Both the position numbers and the translations under genes were made by a program. DNA of 47,715 nucleotides. It comes from Caryophanales bacterium. GTDB taxonomy: Bacteria > Bacillota_I > Bacilli_A > RF39 > UBA660. Location: assembly GCA_016282375.1 (NCBI GenBank), contig JAEEKI010000005.1, forward strand, positions 1-47,715, in the 5' to 3' direction. The notes below the pieces were generated by a model, which had not been told where the DNA came from, did no database searches, and saw only the letters and a list, made by a program, of their open reading frames with translations. Of this stretch, positions 33,443 to 42,425 are shown one piece after another; the stretch's first letter is position 1, and each line of letters opens with the position of its first letter.

Positions 33443-33860
33443 TAAAAAAGCATATTTTAATTACACAGTGGAAGATGAACTAGAAGCCGGGATTGTTTTA
33501 CAAGGAACAGAGATTAAATCAGTTCGTAAATCTTCGGTTAATATTAAGGATAGCTATATACGTATAAAAAATGATGAAGCGTTAATTATTAATATGTATA
33601 TTGCCAAATATGAAAACGGTTCAGTTTTTAATCACGATGAATATCGTGAAAGAAAATTATTACTTCATAAGAAAGAAATCCGTAAGTTAAAAGAAAAAAT
33701 AACTGTGGATGGCTATACATTAGTCCCATTAAAAGTGTATTTAAAAGATGGACACGCCAAAGTGTTAATTGGTGTATGTAAAGGTAAAAAAATATACGAT
33801 AAGCGTGATGCTATTAAGAAAAAAGATATCGAAAGAGAAACGCGAAAAGGTATCAGATAA
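33429..33860 (+). CDS. smpB: SsrA-binding protein SmpB
   Basis: 143 residues from ATG 33429 (GGTG upstream). Binds tmRNA and brings it to stalled ribosomes. Characteristic stretches: AYFNYTVEDELEAGIVLQGTEIKSVR at the start, NHDEYRERKLLLHKKEI in the middle and the basic tail KKIYDKRDAIKKKDIER. Follows rnr as in many Firmicutes. The tmRNA gene itself is not visible in the downstream sequence. Confidence 0.95.
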   Translation: MEINNKKAYFNYTVEDELEAGIVLQGTEIKSVRKSSVNIKDSYIRIKNDEALIINMYIAKYENGSVFNHDEYRERKLLLHKKEIRKLKEKITVDGYTLVPLKVYLKDGHAKVLIGVCKGKKIYDKRDAIKKKDIERETRKGIR

Positions 33861-33874
33861 GGAAGTAGGTGTGT

Positions 33875-34921
33875 ATGAAAAAGAAGATAATTATTATAGT
33901 TGTTTTAGTAGTGATTATTGCATCAATTAGTTGTGGATGCTTCTTTCTATTAAAAAGTGATAAAGGTAAACCCACTAATACTGATGGTGGCAAAGATGCA
34001 ACACCTGCTGCACCAGAACCAGGAGTAACAATTGTGGATTTGAAATCCAAAACGCGACCTTATGCCGTTATGATTAATAATTTAAATGAGGCAAGAAGAG
34101 TTCAATCAGGCTTAAGTCAATCATACATGGTTTATGAATTGCTGGCCGAGGGTGGTATTACTAGGTTCTTAGCTTTATTTAGAGATGCTGATGTTGAAAG
34201 AATTGGTTCAGTTCGAAGTGCTAGACACTATTACATTGATTATGTTTTAGAAAATGATGCAATCTTCGTTCACTGGGGTTGGTCTCCACAAGCACAAAGT
34301 GATATATCTTCTTTAGGCATTCAAAACATTCATGGATTAACATATGAAGGAACTTACTTTTATCGAGATAATCCACTAGGATTAGCTTATGAACATACGG
34401 GATTTACCAATACCGATTTATTAAATAAAGCCCGTACTAAATTAAAATATCCTAAAGATACAAACGAAGGGTTATTATTAGACTACAGTGCTAAATCTAT
34501 TGACTTAGATACATATGGTGATGCTTTTGATGCCAACAATATTCATATTGTTTATTCTAATTACAATACAGTATCCTATGAATATGATGAAAATCAAAAA
34601 CTATATAAGAGATATGCCAATGATCAAGAACATATAGACTATAATACTGGTAAGCAGTTGACAGCTAAGAACATTATTGCATACGCCTTAAGCTATGAGA
34701 GTATTGCTGGTGATACGAAGGGACGTCAAGAATTAAGAAATATTGGTGCTGGAACAGGATATTTCATCAGCGAAGGTAAGGCAACAAAGATTACTTGGGA
34801 AAAGAAAACTAGAGATAGCAAAACTGTTTACAAATTTGAAAATGGGGAACAACTAGTTGTGAATGATGGAAATACATACATTCAAATATATCCATTAAAT
34901 GGAGAATTGGAGATAAGTTAG
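33875..34921 (+). CDS. YerB-like lipoprotein (DUF3048)
   Basis: 348 residues from ATG 33875 (GTG 33869 in frame). Signal with a cysteine-containing end (SISCGCFF), plausibly a lipoprotein. The body matches DUF3048/YerB: RPYAVMINNLNEARRVQSGLSQSYMVYELLAEGGITRFLALF, then RIGSVRSARHYYIDY and a later AHIGG-like region replaced by VHWGWSPQAQ. In Bacillus YerB function is unclear. The next small gene begins on the base after its stop. Confidence 0.85.
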   Translation: MKKKIIIIVVLVVIIASISCGCFFLLKSDKGKPTNTDGGKDATPAAPEPGVTIVDLKSKTRPYAVMINNLNEARRVQSGLSQSYMVYELLAEGGITRFLALFRDADVERIGSVRSARHYYIDYVLENDAIFVHWGWSPQAQSDISSLGIQNIHGLTYEGTYFYRDNPLGLAYEHTGFTNTDLLNKARTKLKYPKDTNEGLLLDYSAKSIDLDTYGDAFDANNIHIVYSNYNTVSYEYDENQKLYKRYANDQEHIDYNTGKQLTAKNIIAYALSYESIAGDTKGRQELRNIGAGTGYFISEGKATKITWEKKTRDSKTVYKFENGEQLVVNDGNTYIQIYPLNGELEIS

Positions 34922-35134
34922 ATGGAAAAAATAATTGAATTTGCTGTTAATAATTGGTTAATTTTTACAATTGTCAGTGCAGTGTTACTATTAGCACTTA
35001 TAGGTTATTTAGCAGAAAATAAAAAGGGTAAGGATGTTAAAGTTAGAGTCAAAAAAGAAAAAAAGCCTAAGAAGGCCAAAAAGTCCAAAAAGGATGAAGC
35101 ACCTATGATGAACCCTCCAGGTAATCTACAATAA
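34922..35134 (+). CDS. Small membrane protein with Lys-rich tail
   Basis: 70 residues: one membrane helix (about 12-28) then a strongly basic, repetitive tail (KKEKKPKKAKKSKK) and a Pro-rich end. The gene abuts the YerB-like stop and has GGAG-like sequence within that gene's end, so the two should be coupled. The tail could bind nucleic acid or acidic polymers; no family recognised. Confidence 0.6.
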   Translation: MEKIIEFAVNNWLIFTIVSAVLLLALIGYLAENKKGKDVKVRVKKEKKPKKAKKSKKDEAPMMNPPGNLQ

Positions 35135-35218
35135 TTGTAATTATTTTTCTTAAATTTATCTTGCAATTATCTTATTTGCAATGTTATAATTATTTTGTAA
35201 GATAAGGAGTTAAATAGT

Positions 35219-35896
35219 ATGGACGAAAATCAAAAAAATGAAAATATGAACAGTAAAAACTTAGCGTTTATGGTTTTAGCAGTAATTGCTTTAGTTGCCA
35301 TTGTAGGTATGGCCACATATGCATACTTTTCAACCGGTACTTTAAATATTACTAATGTTGCTAATTTAAATGCTACATCAGAACAAAATAATATGGTATT
35401 TACCACTAGAGGCGGAAGTATGACATTAAATGTAACCGCTGCAAATATGGCACAAGCTGTAAATGGTACTATGGCTGCTAATAATACAACGACATTATAT
35501 GTTGATTTCCAAGCTAACACATCATATTCTATGGTATGTACATATGACATTCAATATGAATGGACAAGCACAGATCGTTATACAGCTCATACAGCTGGTG
35601 TATCTGCTAATGAGTTTACCATTCAAGCTACTATGACGACTGGTGCTAACGTTAATCAAGGAACGAATACTATCAGTACAGAAAAAGACTTAGCTACAGC
35701 CGTTGGCTCAACTAATCCAAAGAATGTTGTAACAGGAGCTAGAATTAGTAGTACTGGTACAACTACAACTACTGCAACATGGACAATACAAACTAAGTTT
35801 TATAACGTTAATGCTGATCAAACAGCTTTGTCAGGAAAACAATATGATGCTAAATTCTCGGTTAAAAATGTTTCGTGTACAAGCGGAACAGTATAA
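35219..35896 (+). CDS. SipW/TasA-type surface protein
   Basis: 225 residues. After a short hydrophilic start comes a SipW-dependent type signal (helix ending ATYAYFSTG), then one secreted β-rich domain very like residues 40-215 of the protein at 7321 (shared NITNVAN, NNMVF, TAANM, KFYNVNADQ). It ends at SCTSGTV, exactly where the other protein gains its extra domain and Cys-rich tail. Probably a fibre or matrix subunit of the TasA/CalY type. Own promoter (TTGCAA 35161, TATAAT 35185) and AAGGAG; terminator follows. Confidence 0.75.
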   Translation: MDENQKNENMNSKNLAFMVLAVIALVAIVGMATYAYFSTGTLNITNVANLNATSEQNNMVFTTRGGSMTLNVTAANMAQAVNGTMAANNTTTLYVDFQANTSYSMVCTYDIQYEWTSTDRYTAHTAGVSANEFTIQATMTTGANVNQGTNTISTEKDLATAVGSTNPKNVVTGARISSTGTTTTTATWTIQTKFYNVNADQTALSGKQYDAKFSVKNVSCTSGTV

Positions 35897-35905
35897 TGAA
35901 GTTTT

Positions 35906-35934
35906 AAAAACTGTTATGATATAACAGTTTTTTT
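35906..35934. terminator. Rho-independent terminator
   Basis: AAAAACTGTTAT (35906-35917) pairs with ATAACAGTTTTT (35921-35932) around GAT; T-run on the plus strand. Confidence 0.85.
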
Positions 35935-35940
35935 ATGCAA

Positions 35941-35968
35941 AAAAATAGAATCTTACGATTCCATTTTT
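35941..35968 (-). terminator. Terminator of the reverse-strand pair
   Basis: On the minus strand AAAAATGGAATC pairs with GATTCTATTTTT around a GTAA tetraloop (35941-35968, one G-U pair), then TT. The stop of the last minus-strand gene lies inside it. Confidence 0.75.
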
Positions 35969-36186
35969 CTTAAACAATCATTAAGTTCAATTATTTTTGC
36001 ATGTTCATTGCTAATCATTTTTAATAGATCAGCAATCTTGCGTTCTTCTTCGGCAATTTTCTCATCCAATTTTTTGTTTATTAAATCTATTGCTTGTCTA
36101 GTAACGTTGGGTGATAATTTGCTAAAATCTATATTATAATTGTCTTTAAAAAACTGATATGATTCTCTTACTTCCTTATTATTCAT
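35953..36186 (-). CDS. Small coiled-coil protein, unknown
   Basis: 77 residues from the ATG at 36186 (GGTGAG just upstream); ATG 36198 is in frame. A short N-terminal part (SYQFFKDNYNIDF) followed by a long heptad-like helix rich in Lys, Glu, Ile and Leu, so probably a coiled coil. Directly downstream of the 359-residue gene with a gap of under 20 bases; the pair forms a reverse-strand operon. Family not recognised. Confidence 0.6.
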   Translation of the reverse strand: MNNKEVRESYQFFKDNYNIDFSKLSPNVTRQAIDLINKKLDEKIAEEERKIADLLKMISNEHAKIIELNDCLRKMES

Positions 36187-36203
36187 ATTACTCACCATTG
36201 ATA

Positions 36204-37283
36204 TTAAAGATTCCGTTGAATTTCATCGTCAAGCTCTCTAAGTTGACACCTTAATTCTGATGCTTTACTTAATAGCATTAAATATTCTTTTTCTAACTTA
36301 TCCCTTTGATTGCGAAGATTTGTTAACCATTCACTCTTGGCTTGTAAAGTTCCTATAAGTTCTTGTGAGTTGTCATGTTCGTTATTCGTTAAATCGGTAA
36401 CATATGTTTCTGAAGAGGAGTCATCAGTAAGAGTAGTAGTTTGCATAGTGCTAGAATCAGAATTATACATATTAATTATATAATCATATTCTTCCTTTTT
36501 ACCTTCATAATCAGCAGTACTAAGAAGAATCCTTTGGATTTCTTGATGCACTAATCCCGTAAGTATATTAACAGTGCCTTTAAGTTCCATATTATATCTA
36601 TCCATATCCGTTGTGGCACGATAGAATGGTCCCATAATATTCTCATGGATTATTTCAGAATCTTTTAATAAAGTATGAATGACATCCATTAATTGATGTT
36701 TCAATTGAAATTTATCCGTTAATGATTCGTTTGGGGAAATGCCGAAATGTAATAAAATATCATCTGCTAATTCTGAAGCATCAATTTTTAATAAATCGTT
36801 AGATTCGCATGTAATAGTTAACAAATCAGTTATGTAGCTTTGAACCTTCTCATGTGTAGCTTGATTATAAATTTCTTTTAAAGTACCTATCTTCAATGAT
36901 GGGTTGACGGTTGTATAACGATAGTTTGGAATCATTAAACGTTTATCATGAGTTAAAGATTTAATTATAGCATTCTTCATGTGACTTATATTATCTTGAA
37001 TAGCATAATTATATTGGTCGAAGTCTTGAGCATTACTTTTCTTAGAACTAATATTCATTGATTCCTGGTTAAATAACATTTTTTGTCTCGTTTCAATAAA
37101 TGCTCTTATTTTTAGCAATGTTTCTTTTTCAAAATAGAAACCAGATGACTCAATCTCATTATCAAATCTTTTAACCAAACCCATTGGTGACATCATTAAG
37201 TAATTAAATTTACTCTTGGATGGTAGTATTTTATCCACTAAATCCACGATATCAAAGTAGTTTGCTGTTTTTCTTTCATCCAT
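36204..37283 (-). CDS. Hypothetical helical protein with C-terminal coiled coil
   Basis: 359 residues, no signal or membrane helix. Mostly helical; a Ser/Thr-rich linker (about residues 275-300, STMQTTTLTDDSSSET) separates a globular part from a C-terminal coiled coil (about 315-359). AAGGGTG lies upstream of the ATG. Its neighbour is also a coiled-coil protein, so the two could form a complex. I cannot place it in a family. Divergent from cdaA across a 177-bp spacer. Confidence 0.65.
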   Translation of the reverse strand: MDERKTANYFDIVDLVDKILPSKSKFNYLMMSPMGLVKRFDNEIESSGFYFEKETLLKIRAFIETRQKMLFNQESMNISSKKSNAQDFDQYNYAIQDNISHMKNAIIKSLTHDKRLMIPNYRYTTVNPSLKIGTLKEIYNQATHEKVQSYITDLLTITCESNDLLKIDASELADDILLHFGISPNESLTDKFQLKHQLMDVIHTLLKDSEIIHENIMGPFYRATTDMDRYNMELKGTVNILTGLVHQEIQRILLSTADYEGKKEEYDYIINMYNSDSSTMQTTTLTDDSSSETYVTDLTNNEHDNSQELIGTLQAKSEWLTNLRNQRDKLEKEYLMLLSKASELRCQLRELDDEIQRNL

Positions 37284-37460
37284 TCCAAATCACCCTTGAA
37301 GGTTATTTTAACATATGTGTTTGTAATTGGGTATATTTTTTTCAATTTTTAGATAATAATTAATATATTCAGATGATTTATTTTAATAATTCTACAATAG
37401 GCTTTTTATTTTTGGATTTTTTTGATATAATAAAGCAGACTAAAGGAGAGAGATAATAAA

Positions 37461-38285
37461 ATGAGTTTATCATATATTTGGTCAATAGTTACTAAAGTAA
37501 TTGATATTTGTATTTTATGGATTGTTTTTTACTATATCTTAAAAAATGTAAGAAACAACAATAAAATGTTATTAATAGTTAAAGGAACAATAATTGTCTT
37601 ATTAATAAAAATAATAAGCGATTTATTAAATTTAAATGCCGTTGGTGTTATTTTGGAATATGCCGTTGAGTGGGGACCACTTGCATTAATTGTTATATTT
37701 CAACCAGAAATTCGTAGTGTGTTAGAATCAATTGGTCGGACACAATTATTAGGAAGACACAAAGTTCTAACTATGGGTGAGAGAGAAAAAGTAGTTAATG
37801 AAATAATGCTTGCTGTCGAATGGTTTAAAAAGAATAATATTGGGGCATTAATCGTTATTGAAAGAGAAATTTCATTACAAGAATATATCGATAATTCTAC
37901 GAAGATTTACTCAAATATTAATTCTTATCTAATTGAAAATATTTTCTTTCCAAATTCACCCCTTCATGACGGTGGAATTATCATCCAAGGTGATCGAATT
38001 ACCTGTGCTGGTTCTGTTTTTAAAACCAGTATGAATCAAAGTCTATCTAAGAGACTAGGAACAAGACATAGAGCTGCTTTAGGCGTTTCTGAGGAAAGTG
38101 ATGCTATAGCATTAGTTGTATCAGAAGAAACGGGTAGAGCCTCTATTGCGGTTGATGGTGAGTTACATTATAACTTATCTAACGAAGAGTTTAGATCAAT
38201 GCTTTTAGAAGAATTAGGACCTAAATCAGATACTTTCTTCGCTTCGGATGAACGTATAGAAAGAGAGGCTGATGACGATGAGTAA
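37461..38285 (+). CDS. cdaA: Diadenylate cyclase CdaA
   Basis: 274 residues. Three N-terminal membrane helices, then the DisA_N domain that makes c-di-AMP from two ATP: HDGG with Asp170 and GTRHRAALG with Arg202-His203-Arg204. Length and layout match CdaA (DacA) of Firmicutes. GGAGAG precedes the ATG and TATAAT lies near 37425. The stop overlaps the start of the YbbR-domain gene, its usual regulator; glmM, commonly third in this operon, is absent here. Confidence 0.95.
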   Translation: MSLSYIWSIVTKVIDICILWIVFYYILKNVRNNNKMLLIVKGTIIVLLIKIISDLLNLNAVGVILEYAVEWGPLALIVIFQPEIRSVLESIGRTQLLGRHKVLTMGEREKVVNEIMLAVEWFKKNNIGALIVIEREISLQEYIDNSTKIYSNINSYLIENIFFPNSPLHDGGIIIQGDRITCAGSVFKTSMNQSLSKRLGTRHRAALGVSEESDAIALVVSEETGRASIAVDGELHYNLSNEEFRSMLLEELGPKSDTFFASDERIEREADDDE

Positions 38286-39630
38286 AATATTTAAAGCATT
38301 ATATCGAGTATTAGATAAACTTTTCATTGTACCTATTAGTAGAGTTGTATATAATACCCAAAATGTTATGAAACGTAATGGAAATTTAATAGATCGTCTT
38401 TTAAATAGACAACGGTTTTTAATATTTTTATCATTAGTTCTAGCTGTAGTATTCTTTCTGTTTATAGATAATAAAGTATTATTATTAGTTCAAAATAATG
38501 CCGAAGTAATTCAAAATGTTCCGGTAGAAGTGAAATATAACGAAGAAGCATATATTGTTGATGGCGTTCCTTCCACGGTAGATATAACAATTACTGGTCG
38601 GAAAAGTGATATTTATTTAGCTAAGCAACTAGGAGAATTTAAAGTATCATTAGATTTAAGTAAATATAGTGCATCAGATACACCTCATAAAGTATATTTT
38701 ACTTATTCTAAAAATATTGATAATTTAAATTATAAATTAGATCCATCTTATGTATCAGTCATTATTAAAAATAAAGTTAGTAGTGTATCTTCTGTATCTT
38801 ATGAATTAATCAATCAAGATAAATTAGATTCTAAATTAAGTGTAAAGAGTGTTGCGTTATCTAAATCTGAAGTAGTTGTCAAAGGAAGCCAATCTGCTCT
38901 TGATAAGATTGCTTGGATTAAAGCATTAATTGACTTAAGTAATACAGACCTTACAGAAGCAGGATCTTATGACATAGATAATGTAGCTTTAGTTGCTTAT
39001 GATAATCAAGGAAAAATATTAAACAATGTGGAAATCGTTCCAAGTACCTTAAGTGCTACGGTTGTATTAGACAGTTATTCAACCTCTATTCCAATTGTTG
39101 TAAAGACTACTGGTAAGTTAATTGCTGGAAAGAGTATTGCATCTATCCTAATTAACAATCAAAATGATTATTCAGTCACTGTTTATGGTAGTGAAGCGGA
39201 ATTAGCCGATTTAAAATCTATTCCTGTTACTATTAATGTTGATGGATTAGGATCAGACAATGCTAAGTCATTTAAGTATACATTAACTAAACCTAATGGT
39301 GTTCGTTATATGTCTGCTTCAACAGTAACGATTGCTTTAACATTTGGTGCAGAGCAACAAAAGACAGTAGAAATTAAGAATATTAACCCAACTAATTTAG
39401 GTAGTTCACTAAAAGCCAATATGATTTCGAATGAAAGTGTTTCTGTTATCTGCAAAGGCGTTTCATCAGTCATAGAGTCAGTTGAGTCTGCCGATATTAA
39501 TGCTTATGTAGATTTAACTGGTTTAGGTGTCGGAGATCACGAAGTTGAAGTTAAGATTGATAATAATAATCCAATGATAACATATGTTGTCTCATCTAAG
39601 ATTAAGGTTCGCATATCGAGTGCAAATTAA
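38278..39630 (+). CDS. YbbR-repeat protein (CdaR-like)
   Basis: 450 residues from ATG 38278 (ATG 38272 also in frame). A membrane helix at about residues 45-65 is followed by several YbbR repeats of ~85 residues, each with a PxxVxVTGxxxxL pattern (e.g. VPSTVDITITGRKSDI, LSKSEVVVKGSQSAL). CdaR binds and modulates CdaA at the membrane. Overlaps cdaA by eight bases, so the two are coupled. The N-terminal cytoplasmic part is longer than in Bacillus CdaR. Confidence 0.88.
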   Translation: MSKIFKALYRVLDKLFIVPISRVVYNTQNVMKRNGNLIDRLLNRQRFLIFLSLVLAVVFFLFIDNKVLLLVQNNAEVIQNVPVEVKYNEEAYIVDGVPSTVDITITGRKSDIYLAKQLGEFKVSLDLSKYSASDTPHKVYFTYSKNIDNLNYKLDPSYVSVIIKNKVSSVSSVSYELINQDKLDSKLSVKSVALSKSEVVVKGSQSALDKIAWIKALIDLSNTDLTEAGSYDIDNVALVAYDNQGKILNNVEIVPSTLSATVVLDSYSTSIPIVVKTTGKLIAGKSIASILINNQNDYSVTVYGSEAELADLKSIPVTINVDGLGSDNAKSFKYTLTKPNGVRYMSASTVTIALTFGAEQQKTVEIKNINPTNLGSSLKANMISNESVSVICKGVSSVIESVESADINAYVDLTGLGVGDHEVEVKIDNNNPMITYVVSSKIKVRISSAN

Positions 39631-39658
39631 AAAATAGCCTTCTTGTAAGGCTATTTTT
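39630..39658. terminator. Bidirectional terminator
   Basis: AAAAATAGCCTT (39630-39641) pairs with AAGGCTATTTTT (39647-39658) around CTTGT; serves the YbbR gene and the convergent DUF378 gene. Confidence 0.88.
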
Positions 39659-39857
39659 CATGCTCATCAAAATGTGTAAACAATACTCCAATATTAATAA
39701 GTCCGCATATACCAACAATAGCATATATAATCGAAGGCAGTACGGATTCAGTACCAAATAAGGATGCAACTAAATTAAAATCAAAGAAACCAATAAGCCC
39801 CCAGTTAATTGCTCCTACAATAGTAAATAATAGAGTAGTTTTTTGAAACGTTTCCAT
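39651..39857 (-). CDS. DUF378 small membrane protein
   Basis: 68 residues from the ATG at 39857 (AAAGGGTG upstream). Two membrane helices; TIVGAINWGLIGFFDFNLVASLFG and YAIVGICGLI are the DUF378 hallmarks. Function unknown. Single gene on the reverse strand, convergent with the cdaA operon. Confidence 0.88.
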   Translation of the reverse strand: METFQKTTLLFTIVGAINWGLIGFFDFNLVASLFGTESVLPSIIYAIVGICGLINIGVLFTHFDEHEK

Positions 39858-39959
39858 AATCACCCTTTCTACAATTTATTATTCGTTAAAATCAAAGATT
39901 TATACAGTAATATTTCTTATTGGTTCAAATATATTTAAAATAGAAAAGGAACGTGATTA

Positions 39960-40238
39960 ATGAAAAAATATTTAATACTTTTATTCTGTTTAGGAATACT
40001 AACAGCTTGTAAAGTTCAAAACAATACTAGTATTATTGATAATTTTGCTAATACTGTTAAAAAGAGTAAATCATATCGACTCTTAGGAACAATGGAAATT
40101 CAAAATGATGAAGTAATATATGAATATGATATAAATGTCACATATCTCAAAGATAATTATTATAATGTCGAGATGACTAATAAAAGCAATAATCAAATGC
40201 AAGTTATACTTCGTAATGATGACGGGCTGTATGTCTAA
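39960..40238 (+). pseudogene. 5' part of a YdcC/LolA-like lipoprotein gene split by an integrated element
   Basis: 92 codons, then TAA supplied by the element. Lipobox LTAC with lipid Cys17; the following text (NNQMQVILRNDDGLYV) is the front of a YdcC/GerS-type LolA-like protein. The natural continuation, ITPSLNKSYRF, begins at 44148 in the same frame. Joining 39960-40235 to 44148-44885 gives 337 residues, close to what I recall for YdcC. In the integrated state only a short lipopeptide is made. Conversely, excision would restore the gene. GGAACGTG lies before the ATG. Confidence 0.85.
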
Positions 40239-40256
40239 ACAACCAAAGGTATAAAT
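40239..40256 (+). repeat. Left att arm
   Basis: ACAACCAAAGGTATAAAT; near-perfect inverted copy of 44123-44140 (one mismatch). Half of the inferred attP dyad. Confidence 0.85.
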
Positions 40257-40262
40257 AATTTC

Positions 40263-40488
40263 TTATACTATCTATTCATAAATGGAATAGATAGTATAAA
40301 TAATATTCATAGCGATTATAGAAAAAAGAATAAAGATAATATATATTTTTATTCTTTTTTGTTGTAACTTTTAATTGAGGGGAGGGAAATCCCAAAAAAG
40401 ATATGTAAGACAAATAATATACTTTTTAATAAAAAAATCATAACAAATAAATTGTTATGATTAAACAATAAAATATGTATTATTGTTT
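40263..40488. other. Structured noncoding left end of the element
   Basis: Four successive hairpins: 15-bp stem 40263-40277/40285-40299; 13-bp stem 40322-40334/40348-40360 ending in a T-run (terminator-like); 11-bp stem 40436-40446/40452-40462; 9-bp stem 40463-40471/40480-40488. No ORF. It could be a terminator shielding cargo from host transcription, a small RNA, or a recombination accessory site. The GH13 promoter should lie between here and 40560. Confidence 0.55.
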
Positions 40489-40571
40489 ATATATTCCTTG
40501 ACCCAATCAATAAGAATACGTAAGTATAATACCATATTTTATTTAATTAATCCATAGGATAGGAGAAGAAA

Positions 40572-42329
40572 ATGAGGATTATACAATTCTTAAATTGGAA
40601 AATCGACAGTATTATTCCATATTTAAGTCAAGTTCAACAACAAGGTTTTGACACAATTCAAATAAGTCCAGTTCAACCATTTAAAAAAGTTGAAGGACAA
40701 GAATGGTGGGCAGTGTACCAACCATTAGATTTTAAAATTGGCAATGATTACGGCAACAAAGAAGATTTAAAAAGATTATGTGCAGAAGCAAAAAAATATA
40801 ATATTAAGGTGACTGTAGATGTTATAACTAACCATTTGGCTAATAATGGCGATAATCAACCACTAGTTCCAAATAAAAAAATTAATCCGGAAATTAGGGA
40901 TAATCCAGATTATTGGAAAAAACAACATAAAGTAGGCGATTTTATCTGTTATGAAGATGTTATCGAGGAAAGCATTGGCTTACCTGGATTAAATCTTAAG
41001 AATCCTGATTTACAAAAAAGAATTCTTAACTTCTTGGCAGAACTAAAAGATTGTGGAGTATCAGGTTTTCGATTTGATGCTGCCAAACATATTGGCTTAC
41101 CATCTGATGGGGTGAACTATTTTCAAGTTATCCATAATTTTTTAGAACAAAACCAATTATTCGCTTACGGAGAATTCTTAGATGGTCCAAGCGAACTAGA
41201 TGATTATTATCAAAAACTTCTTAATGAAAAGAAAAATGAACTAACAGATTATATGTATATTTTAACGCAAGAAGATAGCAAAGTGAAGGATTCATCCAAA
41301 AAGATTACTTATGTTGAATCGCATGATACATATTTAAACGGTTACGGAAGTACAAGGTATGATTCTACAGATGAAGTCATAGATAGATATACTAAGTTAA
41401 CTGAACAATATGAAAATACTTTGTTTTATGTCAGAGATAAAAAGCGCGGTCAAAGATTAAATACTAGTAATCCCGATAGATCAATATATGCTGATTTAAG
41501 TGGATTAACTGATATAAGAGTAAAACAAGCTAATCATAATTTAACTAAAAAAAGTATAGACATTCAAAGTGAAAAGAAAGAGAGTAGAGAAATGAACGAT
41601 AAAAACCCAATGACAAAATTACATGCTGAATTGTCAGAAAATTTTCATAATATATTAATTAATCAAGTAACAGAAAGTAGTACCATTGAAGATGATTTAC
41701 TAATAGCCTTTTATGATTACAAAGTACAATTGATATTAAAAGACTTATTAAACGCTAACGAATATGATGATTTTTCTTTAAGATGTACTTTATCAGATAT
41801 CTTTAATAAAAAGAAATCTTGGAAAGTTTCTGGAAGAACTTTTGAGACTTTTTTAGAAGAAGCCAAAGAAAGTATTAATAATGCTAGAATTAATCAAAAT
41901 AACATCTGTGGACATGACAATAATAATCCAAACATTGAATCAAAACATCCGAAAATCAAAGATAAAGATGACATTGCCAGAAAAGATAAATTAATGGTAA
42001 TGTATAAACAATTATGTGTATCATTACATAATACTATTGCTGATAATATAACCTATAATACACCTCCAAATGAAGCATTATCTTTAGTCCTTTTAGATTA
42101 TAAGATTACCCAAATATTAAATGATATACTAGGAGTTGTACCCCATGATGATCCATTAACAAATAATATTGTTGATGATTTATATGAGTCCAACAAAGAA
42201 AAATATCAAGACAGGGGTATTAGTAAGACTGACTTTTATATTCGCTTTTTAAACATTTTAAAAGCTAGATCAATTAACCATAATATTACTGATGGCATTG
42301 ATGTTAAAAAAAGACAACTTGTTAAATAG
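40572..42329 (+). CDS. GH13 alpha-amylase-type enzyme with tandem C-terminal helical repeats
   Basis: 585 residues, no signal peptide, so cytoplasmic. Residues ~1-265 form a GH13 barrel with all four conserved regions: DVITNH (I), GFRFDAAKH with nucleophile Asp169 (II), YGEFLDG with acid/base Glu201 (III) and VESHD with Asp252 (IV). The usual C-terminal β-domain is missing. Instead there are two related ~95-residue helical repeats (about 352-445 and 475-570): L..ELSENFHNILINQVT..LLIAFYDYKVQLILKDLL versus L..SLHNTIADNITYN..ALSLVLLDYKITQILNDIL. AGGAG precedes the ATG. Unusual cargo for a serine-integrase element; substrate unknown. Confidence 0.8.
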   Translation: MRIIQFLNWKIDSIIPYLSQVQQQGFDTIQISPVQPFKKVEGQEWWAVYQPLDFKIGNDYGNKEDLKRLCAEAKKYNIKVTVDVITNHLANNGDNQPLVPNKKINPEIRDNPDYWKKQHKVGDFICYEDVIEESIGLPGLNLKNPDLQKRILNFLAELKDCGVSGFRFDAAKHIGLPSDGVNYFQVIHNFLEQNQLFAYGEFLDGPSELDDYYQKLLNEKKNELTDYMYILTQEDSKVKDSSKKITYVESHDTYLNGYGSTRYDSTDEVIDRYTKLTEQYENTLFYVRDKKRGQRLNTSNPDRSIYADLSGLTDIRVKQANHNLTKKSIDIQSEKKESREMNDKNPMTKLHAELSENFHNILINQVTESSTIEDDLLIAFYDYKVQLILKDLLNANEYDDFSLRCTLSDIFNKKKSWKVSGRTFETFLEEAKESINNARINQNNICGHDNNNPNIESKHPKIKDKDDIARKDKLMVMYKQLCVSLHNTIADNITYNTPPNEALSLVLLDYKITQILNDILGVVPHDDPLTNNIVDDLYESNKEKYQDRGISKTDFYIRFLNILKARSINHNITDGIDVKKRQLVK

Positions 42330-42342
42330 ATTATTATATTAG

Positions 42343-42373
42343 AAAGGAATTGTTGAAAAACTTTTCCTTTTTT
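42343..42373 (+). terminator. Terminator after the GH13 gene
   Basis: AAAGGAA (42343-42349) pairs with TTCCTTT (42364-42370) across a 14-nt loop; T-run. Confidence 0.6.
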
Positions 42374-42425
42374 AATTTTAATATTTTTATTTTTACCATA
42401 ATATAATTTATTGGGTGAATATATC

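Noticed and set aside
33861-33874. tmRNA gene next to smpB
   Set aside because: Only 14 bases separate smpB from the next gene; no tmRNA-like ends nearby.
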